A stretch of DNA of 64,000 nucleotides. Origin: Noviluteimonas caseinilytica (GTDB taxonomy: Bacteria > Pseudomonadota > Gammaproteobacteria > Xanthomonadales > Xanthomonadaceae). The stretch spans positions 2,914,001-2,978,000 of the forward strand of contig NZ_AP024545.1 in NCBI RefSeq assembly GCF_018406605.1. The letters are read 5' to 3'. Below the pieces are notes generated by a model. That model did not search any database, was not told the DNA's origin, and worked only from the letters and a program-made list of their open reading frames with translations. Both the position numbers and the translations under genes were made by a program. Positions 58,101 to 64,000 of the stretch are shown here, piece by piece; position 1 is the first letter of the stretch, and the number at the start of each line of letters is the position of its first letter.

Positions 58101-58175
58101 GCGACGCTGCGCGTCGACGGTAGTCACGCACAACGTGATCGCGCAGGCGGCGATCGCGACGGACAAACGCTGCAT
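55146..58175 (-). CDS. VIT/VWA-like TPR protein with C-terminal DUF2135
   Basis: A 1009-residue secreted protein. A signal peptide (LSVAIAACAITLCVTTVDAQ) is followed by a VIT domain at ~45-175 (AAVHVDVAGRLARTTIELELLNPNARQLEGSLEFPL, VERRRVDPGLLEQTAGNQFRLRVYPIPANGTRRVRL). A VWA-like domain has MIDAS motif DASAS near residue 292. A proline/alanine- and aspartate-rich linker follows, then TPR-like helices (~780-880). The DUF2135 domain at the end reads SWDSDNSDMDLWVTDPDGEKCYYAHTLTRQGGLISDDFTGGYGPEEFVLRNARPGRYKVEAHYFGD. It is probably periplasmic; function unknown. It lies between prfB and a methyltransferase. Confidence 0.85.
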   Translation of the reverse strand: MQRLSVAIAACAITLCVTTVDAQRRHSLPPQDVTAPPLVRITGEVAARLQPIRLHSAAVHVDVAGRLARTTIELELLNPNARQLEGSLEFPLQPGQQIAAFALDIGGQMREAVPVPKDQGRQVFESVERRRVDPGLLEQTAGNQFRLRVYPIPANGTRRVRLAIDEVLRREGGMGRLDIPVQLLAGAEAFALRVSARGLRAAPETTGTFDGLRFARAGDGWDAQVQRAAFRAATPIGLRFPIADAPAAYATTTATGERYVLAEVPLHPAAPAPRTMPHAVGLLWDASASARKRDRAAEFALLDRYFARMGEGRVVLRFLRDVGEDGGRFDIHGGDWSALRNALDRAVLDGASDLGDWSADPAIEEYLLVSDGLRTYGTKELPRLSPTQRLYAIDTAGAASDTVRLGKLAQQRNGRLVAWQGTQGLEAATHALLDEGVRIVGLAPHGVTDLEVPSRFVEDGVLRVAGRVTDPDAYVDFTLSDNGVRKTVRAAMPASDATHPQVGGVWAGWKIAGLSVDPEANRAEIARIGQQFGVVTPGTSLIVLDAVEDYVRYDIAPPPALREEVARLQAQQREERAQTRSERLDQVASEFDARIAWWKTKFPKKETRRDAGCPECDVAAPAAAPPPAPAPVAANAPEVSAVESTTILTAEQAQALEVRRDAARVDAREAADAAAAASDRDAAAASQRSAAPPQGLLAPGVERKANPAATITLQPWQPDSPYARRLRAAQPDALYALYLDERDSHADSTAFYLDVADLLLEKGRRAEALRVLSNLAELRLENRHVLRVLGYRLMQAKDYGRAVEVFRTVLALADEEPQSHRDLGLALAATGQRQEAITHLYDVVARTWDSRFSEVELVALNELNAIAATSPGPLDLAFVDRRLRRNLPLDLRVALSWDSDNSDMDLWVTDPDGEKCYYAHTLTRQGGLISDDFTGGYGPEEFVLRNARPGRYKVEAHYFGDRQQIVTGATTLTLSLSTGWGTKAQRDQRVTLRLDGKDDTVFVGEFDVK

Positions 58176-58252
58176 TTTGGGTTCCCCTGGACCGTGGTGC
58201 CCCTTGCAACGCTCCCGTCGCGGCAATGGGGTTCGGCAGGCGGAACGTTACC

Positions 58253-59194
58253 TCAGCGCAACCACCGTCGGACAGGCGCGCTCCAGCGCCAGAGGCGGGA
58301 CGCGCGGATGCGGGCCAGGACCGCGGCATCCTGTTCGAGCGCCGGCAATCGCCCGAACACGAGGCGATGGGCTTCGCCGAGCGCGGCCAGCTGGAGTTCG
58401 CGATCGGTCAGCTGGTCGGCGGTCCAGGCGCGCGCTTCCTCGGAGGCGCGGGCGCGCGCAATTTCGAATCGCACCTGCGTGGTGGCCAGCGCGAGCTCGG
58501 TGCGTGTCGCTTCCCGGTCCGCCGTATCCATGCGCAGGTGGGCGAGCGTGACGCCGGCGTCGGCCAGGGCGTCCGGGCGCGCGTAGATGCACAGCACCTG
58601 TTCGCCCGCCCCGCCGGCATTCGGCCAATCGCGCAGGTCGGTGGCCGCGGCGTGCGCGAGCATCCAGCCGTTGCGCGCGACGGGCAACGTGTTCGGCGCG
58701 AACGCAACGAAATGCTCGGGATGCAGCTTGCGTTCGCGATACGGCAACAACAACACGACGAAGCGCTCGGCGCGCGCGGCGATCGCGTCGAACACGGCCC
58801 ACGGGTCGCGGAAGTGCGCCAAGGTGTTGGACGAAAAGGCGACATCGCAGGGTTCGTCGAATGCGCCCTCGGCGCCCGGCGCAGCGCGCATGTCGCCGAC
58901 GCGGAACCGCAGCTGCGGATGCCGGGCCTGCGCGCGCGCGATCGCCTCGTCCGAGAAATCCACGCCGACCGCGTCGACTCCCAACGCCTCGGCCAGCACA
59001 CGTGTTCCGGATCCTTCCGCGCAGCCCCAGTCGCACAAGCGCGACCGTCGACCCGCGATGCATGCCTTGAACCACCCCGGCATCGCCTCCAGCGCGACGT
59101 GCGCGAAGCAACGCGATTGCGCTTCGCCACCGAGCGACGCCCAGTCCGTGCGGAAGCGATGATCCCAATAGGCGTGGCTGTTGACCGGGGGCAC
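58253..59194 (-). CDS. Class I SAM-dependent methyltransferase
   Basis: A 313-residue protein. The Rossmann methyltransferase core shows motif I LCDWGCAEGSGTRVLAEALG near residue 50, motif II VDFSDEAIARAQARHP, and motif IV region DVAFSSNTLAHFRDPWAVFDAI. The C-terminal ~90 residues are helical and end RIRASRLWRWSAPVRRWLR, a tail often seen on enzymes of surface-polysaccharide synthesis. No ATG fits; I use a GTG at 59194 with CAGGA upstream, giving a protein that begins with the HAYWDHRF stretch. The substrate is unknown. It is 146 nt downstream of recJ, on the same strand. Confidence 0.8.
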   Translation of the reverse strand: MPPVNSHAYWDHRFRTDWASLGGEAQSRCFAHVALEAMPGWFKACIAGRRSRLCDWGCAEGSGTRVLAEALGVDAVGVDFSDEAIARAQARHPQLRFRVGDMRAAPGAEGAFDEPCDVAFSSNTLAHFRDPWAVFDAIAARAERFVVLLLPYRERKLHPEHFVAFAPNTLPVARNGWMLAHAAATDLRDWPNAGGAGEQVLCIYARPDALADAGVTLAHLRMDTADREATRTELALATTQVRFEIARARASEEARAWTADQLTDRELQLAALGEAHRLVFGRLPALEQDAAVLARIRASRLWRWSAPVRRWLR

Positions 59195-59340
59195 GAAGCG
59201 GTCCTGCGGAAGGGAGCGCGATCGTCGCTGTCCAGACCGGAAAGGTCCCCGCGCAACGTCTGCGGCGGGACTATGCAAGCTCTGCGAATGCCCCGGTATT
59301 GTTCTTGGGGCCCGGACCTTTCGGGCAGATTCCGCTTCCG

Positions 59341-61065
59341 TCAGACCGCGATGCGGTGCTCGACGATCAGCTGGATCGCATCGCCGCCGCGGTAATCGTC
59401 CACCGACAAGCGATACGCCAGGTGCACGCGCGACGGCGGCGGCGTGCCGGTCCAGCCGCCGAAATGGATCGCATCGACGGGCTTCGCGCGGCCGGGCACG
59501 CGCACCGTCAGCTTCAAATGCCGCTGGCCCACGACGCGCCAGTCGGTGACGTCGAATTCGCCATCGAACATCGGCTCGGGGAACGCCTGGCCCCACGGGC
59601 CGCCGTCGCGCAGGCCTTCGGCATGGCGACGATCGAACTCGGCGACGTCGAGCGCGCCGTCGCTGACCAGTTCGGCCTGCAGCGCCGCCGGATCGAGTAC
59701 GCGTTCGACATGCGTGCGCAGCGCTTCGGAGAACGCGTCGAGCGCCGCGTGCGGCAACGTCAGGCCCGCCGCCATCGCATGCCCGCCGAAGCGCGGGATC
59801 AGGCCCGGCAACGCGGTGTCCACCGCGGCCAGCGCATCGCGGATGTGCAGCCCGGGGATCGAACGCGCCGAACCCCGCAACGAATCGCTGCCGGGTTCCG
59901 CGGGCGCGAACGCCACCACCGGACGATGCACGCGTTCCTTCATGCGCGAGGCGACGAGCCCCACGACGCCCGGATGCCACGCCGGATCGAACAGGCACAC
60001 CACCGGTGGCAACGCGCCGTCGAGCACGACGCGTGCGAGCGCGGCTTCCGCATCGTCGGTCATGTCCTGCTGCACGCCGCGGCGTTCGGCGTTGATCTCG
60101 CCCAGCGTGGCGGCCAGCGTGCGCGCGTGCGAGGCGTCGTCGGACAACAGGCATTCGATGCCCAGCGCCATGTCTTCCAGGCGCCCGGCGGCATTGATGC
60201 GCGGCGCGAGCGCGTAGCCGATGTCGGACGCGGTGAGCGTGCGCGCATCGCGGCCGGCGCTTTCGATCAAGGCCTGCAGGCCCGCGCACCCCTGCCCCGC
60301 GCGCAGGCGACGCATGCCCGCGCCGACGAGCGCGCGGTTGTTCGCATCGAGCGGCACGAGGTCGGCGACGGTGCCGACGGCGACGAGGTCGAGCAGCACC
60401 GACAGGTCCGGCTCCGCGCCCGCGGTGAACGCGCCGCCTTCGCGCAGGCGGCGACGCAGGGCAAGCAGCACGTAGAACATCACGCCGACGCCCGCGAGCG
60501 CCTTGCTCGGGAAGCCGTCGTCGCGCAGGTTCGGATCGACGATCGCGTGCGCATCGGGCAGCGTCGTGCCCGGCAAGTGGTGGTCGGTGACGAGGACCTG
60601 CCAGCCGCGCGCCCGCGCCGCGGCGACGCCGGCGTGGCACGCGATGCCGTGGTCGACCGTCACCAGCAGGTCGGGCTGCAGCGCCGCCAGGTCATCGACG
60701 AGGCCCGGCGACAACCCGTAGCCGTGCACCGCGCGATTCGGCACCGCGTGCGACACGCGCTGCGCGCCCAGCAACCGCAGGCCGCGCACGCCGACCGCAC
60801 ACGCCGTCGCGCCATCGCAATCGAAGTCGCCGACGACCACGATGTGCCGATCCTGCGCGATCGCATCGGCGAGCAACTGCGTCGCAACATCGAGCCCGCC
60901 CATCGTTTCGGGCGCATGCAGGCGCGCCAGGCGCGGTTGTGCGTCGTCCCAGTTCGCCGCACCACGCGCTGCATACAAGCGGCGCAGCAACGGCAGCACG
61001 TGGTCGGGCCAGTCGCCGCGCAGGTCGACCGGCGCACGACGCACGATGCGGCGTTCGAGCGTCAT
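59341..61065 (-). CDS. recJ: Single-stranded-DNA exonuclease RecJ
   Basis: 5'-3' ssDNA exonuclease for recombination and mismatch/base-excision repair. At 574 residues it has the DHH-family motifs: I VVVGDFDCDGATACAVG near residue 70, II LVTVDHGIACHAG, III VLVTDHHLPG with the DHH triad, and IV VAVGTVADLVPLD. DHHA1 RFGGHAMAAGLTLP is near 415. The C-terminal OB-fold is HLKLTVRVPGRAKPVDAIHFGGW. The start overlaps the rpfE stop (ATGA), so both are coupled. Confidence 0.96.
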   Translation of the reverse strand: MTLERRIVRRAPVDLRGDWPDHVLPLLRRLYAARGAANWDDAQPRLARLHAPETMGGLDVATQLLADAIAQDRHIVVVGDFDCDGATACAVGVRGLRLLGAQRVSHAVPNRAVHGYGLSPGLVDDLAALQPDLLVTVDHGIACHAGVAAARARGWQVLVTDHHLPGTTLPDAHAIVDPNLRDDGFPSKALAGVGVMFYVLLALRRRLREGGAFTAGAEPDLSVLLDLVAVGTVADLVPLDANNRALVGAGMRRLRAGQGCAGLQALIESAGRDARTLTASDIGYALAPRINAAGRLEDMALGIECLLSDDASHARTLAATLGEINAERRGVQQDMTDDAEAALARVVLDGALPPVVCLFDPAWHPGVVGLVASRMKERVHRPVVAFAPAEPGSDSLRGSARSIPGLHIRDALAAVDTALPGLIPRFGGHAMAAGLTLPHAALDAFSEALRTHVERVLDPAALQAELVSDGALDVAEFDRRHAEGLRDGGPWGQAFPEPMFDGEFDVTDWRVVGQRHLKLTVRVPGRAKPVDAIHFGGWTGTPPPSRVHLAYRLSVDDYRGGDAIQLIVEHRIAV

Positions 61066-62003
61066 GCGTCCATCGCCGCGAGCGGCTTGCGCCAGAAACG
61101 CCAGCGCTGATGGCGGCGCAGCGTGAACCGCGTGCCGTCCTCGCAGTCGAGGTCGAGTTGCGCGAGCGTGCCGGCGCGCACGGCGTCGATGGCGGGCGAC
61201 AGCCACGCGTCCGCCAACGCATGCAGGTCGCGCTGCGGGCGCAGGTCGTAGAGCGCAGGGCCGCCCGCGAATCGCGCAGGCAGGTCGGTCGCCGCGCAAT
61301 TCGTCAACTGCGCAAGCGCACGCAACGTCACTTCATCGGAAGCGATCGACGCGTGCAGCGTCGTCACGTGGTCCGGCAATACGCCGCCGCCCCAGAACCA
61401 CAAGGAATTCACGGGCGGCTTCCCGCGCGCCACGCGCTGCGCGTTCACCGGATGCTGGTGCAGCACCACCTGCGCTTCGCTCAGCAAGGCACGCCAGCGA
61501 CGGCCTTCCGGCCCTTCGGGCAGGTGATCGAACAAATCGGCGCCCAGGGCTTCGTCGGGCGAGGCCATCGACGGCAACTTCGCCTCGCGCGGCAAGCGCA
61601 GGTACCAGCGCGCAGGCCGCGGCGCATCGATGGGAAATCCGGTGTCGCCGAACAACGGCCGCAAGGGTTGCAGCAACGCTTCGGCTTCGGCGGCATCGAG
61701 CTGCAACGCATCGCCGCACGCCAGCAAGCGTGCGCCGGAGAGGTCGGGTTGTACGTACGCGGGATCCGCGCGCAACCACGCGCCGGTGTTCGCATCGCTC
61801 GCATCGAATGCACGCGTCAACGCCGCGACGGGCCAGCCGCGCGGCAACAAGTCGAAATGCCGCAGCAACTGCGCGCGTTCGCCGGCTTCGCCATCCGCGC
61901 GATCGGCCCGCCCCAGTGCGATCGCGAGCGATGCCGGCATGCCCTGCCCCGCCAGGCGGATGCGCGCCGGCAGCAGGAACGTCGCGCGCCCGGGCGCGGC
62001 CAT
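61062..62003 (-). CDS. rpfE: RpfE-family protein (phosphoglycerate mutase-like)
   Basis: A 313-residue protein that matches, from memory, the RpfE family of Xanthomonadaceae, annotated as regulatory or as cofactor-independent phosphoglycerate mutase-like. Visible features are TFLLPARIRLAGQGMPASLAIALGRAD, LLACGDALQLDAAEAEALLQPLRPLFGDTGFPIDAPRPARWYLRLP, HQHPVNAQRVARGKPPVNSLWFWGGG and LHALADAWLSPAIDAVRAG. The HPVNAxRxxxGxPxVNSLWFWGGG stretch is the most characteristic. I do not see the metal-binding residues of true phosphoglycerate mutases. It lies between greA and recJ, the position known for rpfE in Xanthomonas. Confidence 0.85.
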   Translation of the reverse strand: MAAPGRATFLLPARIRLAGQGMPASLAIALGRADRADGEAGERAQLLRHFDLLPRGWPVAALTRAFDASDANTGAWLRADPAYVQPDLSGARLLACGDALQLDAAEAEALLQPLRPLFGDTGFPIDAPRPARWYLRLPREAKLPSMASPDEALGADLFDHLPEGPEGRRWRALLSEAQVVLHQHPVNAQRVARGKPPVNSLWFWGGGVLPDHVTTLHASIASDEVTLRALAQLTNCAATDLPARFAGGPALYDLRPQRDLHALADAWLSPAIDAVRAGTLAQLDLDCEDGTRFTLRRHQRWRFWRKPLAAMDA

Positions 62004-62007
62004 GGCC

Positions 62008-62483
62008 TCAGCCCTCGTAACGGACCGCGACGATCTCGAACTCGCGCTGCCCCGCGGGCGCGTCGATGGTGATCACGTCGCCCTCGTGCTTGCCGATCAG
62101 CGCACGCGCCACCGGCGAGGAAATCGCGATCAGGCCCTGCTTGATGTCGGCTTCCAGGTCCCCGACGATCTGGTAGCGCTTTTCTTCGCCGCTGTCGGCG
62201 TCGGCCAGTTCCACTGTCGCGCCGAACACGATGCGCGAGCCGGCGTTGAGCGAGGCCACGTCGATCACCTGCGCGTGCGAGAGCTCCGCTTCCAGCTGCT
62301 TGATGCGGCCTTCGATGAAGCCCTGCTGCTCGCGCGCGGCGTGGTACTCGGCGTTTTCCTTGAGATCGCCGTGCGCGCGCGCTTCGGCGATCGCGTGGAT
62401 CACCGCCGGGCGCTTCACCGACTTCAGTTCTTCCAGCTCCGCGCGCAGGCGCTGTGCGCCCTGGACGGTCAACGGTGCACGGC

Positions 62484-62487
<4 letters not shown>
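62008..62487 (-). CDS. greA: Transcription elongation factor GreA
   Basis: Rescues backtracked RNA polymerase by stimulating transcript cleavage. At 159 residues it has an N-terminal coiled coil (LTVQGAQRLRAELEELKSVKRPAVIHAIAEARAHGDLKENAEYHAAREQQGFIEGRIKQLEAEL) with the acidic tip residues GDLKENAEY. The C-terminal FKBP-like domain is FGATVELADADSGEEKRYQIVGDLEADI and ISSPVARALIGKHEGDVITIDAPAG. Its ATG overlaps the carB stop (ATGA) as part of the carB-greA-rpfE-recJ run. Confidence 0.97.

Positions 62488-64000
<1,513 letters not shown>

Noticed and set aside
54994..58329. 1111-codon minus-strand frame ending in the prfB leader
   Set aside because: Only its last 25 codons are real (the prfB zero frame); the rest is a shadow of the VIT-domain gene.

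Overview
The window is about 64 kb of dense, high-G+C (roughly two-thirds G+C by eye) bacterial chromosome. Gene content and order point to the Xanthomonadaceae/Lysobacteraceae, most likely Lysobacter or a close relative. The strongest evidence is the complete rpf quorum-sensing locus (acnA/rpfA, rpfB, rpfF, rpfC, rpfG, with rpfE next to recJ, greA and carB) without an rpfH gene. A bufferin-type metal-response operon with its own SigF/NrsF pair, and a fadD-like rpfB beside rpfF, support the same placement. Genus-level identity is inference.

Layout. 1-12.6 kb: end of folD, then guaB and guaA (separated by a GC-rich inverted repeat), a YCII protein coupled to tadA, a DUF2721 membrane protein, orn, a periplasmic beta-propeller diguanylate cyclase, the divergent ppsA/ppsR pair and a YqiB-type protein. 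12.6-16.5 kb: a six-gene minus-strand operon bufA-bufB-bufC-doxX-sigF-nrsF. 16.7-18.2 kb: a metallo-beta-lactamase-fold hydrolase, then tRNA-Ala and tRNA-Glu with a good promoter and terminator. 18.2-21.1 kb: a small accessory island of unrecognised genes and hairpins. It is bounded by an 18-bp direct repeat, 2,460 bp apart, that matches the XerC half of dif recombination sites. 21.1-26.1 kb: a DUF4124 protein, a V4R-domain protein, an MHYT protein, a MASE1-PAS-GGDEF diguanylate cyclase and a membrane protein. 26.2-32.3 kb: crcB, an MFS transporter, rarA, lolA, ftsK. 32.3-39.4 kb: ald diverging from trxB, a DUF482/GNAT-like protein, aat, infA, clpA, clpS. 39.5-42.2 kb: a secreted protein, a NUDIX hydrolase, mnmA, hflD. 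42.4-52.3 kb: acnA, an NTF2-like lipoprotein, rpfB, rpfF, rpfC, rpfG, a PilZ protein. 52.4-64 kb: lysS, prfB (programmed frameshift), a VIT/VWA-TPR-DUF2135 protein, a methyltransferase, recJ, rpfE, greA and the 3' two-fifths to half of carB.

How the parts work together. The rpf genes make (RpfF), turn over (RpfB), sense (RpfC) and relay (RpfG, a c-di-GMP phosphodiesterase) the diffusible signal factor. Two diguanylate cyclases, a PilZ receptor and the pGpG-degrading nuclease Orn give this stretch most activities of a c-di-GMP cycle. Aat, ClpA and ClpS are parts of the N-degron protein-degradation route. guaB/guaA supply GMP. The buf operon is a metal-stress peptide system with a dedicated sigma/anti-sigma pair. 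Many minus- and plus-strand genes overlap by 1-4 nt, which implies translational coupling.

The most unusual items are the dif-like-bounded island with its hairpin cluster, the buf operon whose NrsF seems to lack one of the family's two regulatory cysteines, several probable leaderless transcripts, and a perfect palindrome over the acnA promoter. I found no CRISPR array, rRNA or complete insertion sequence.
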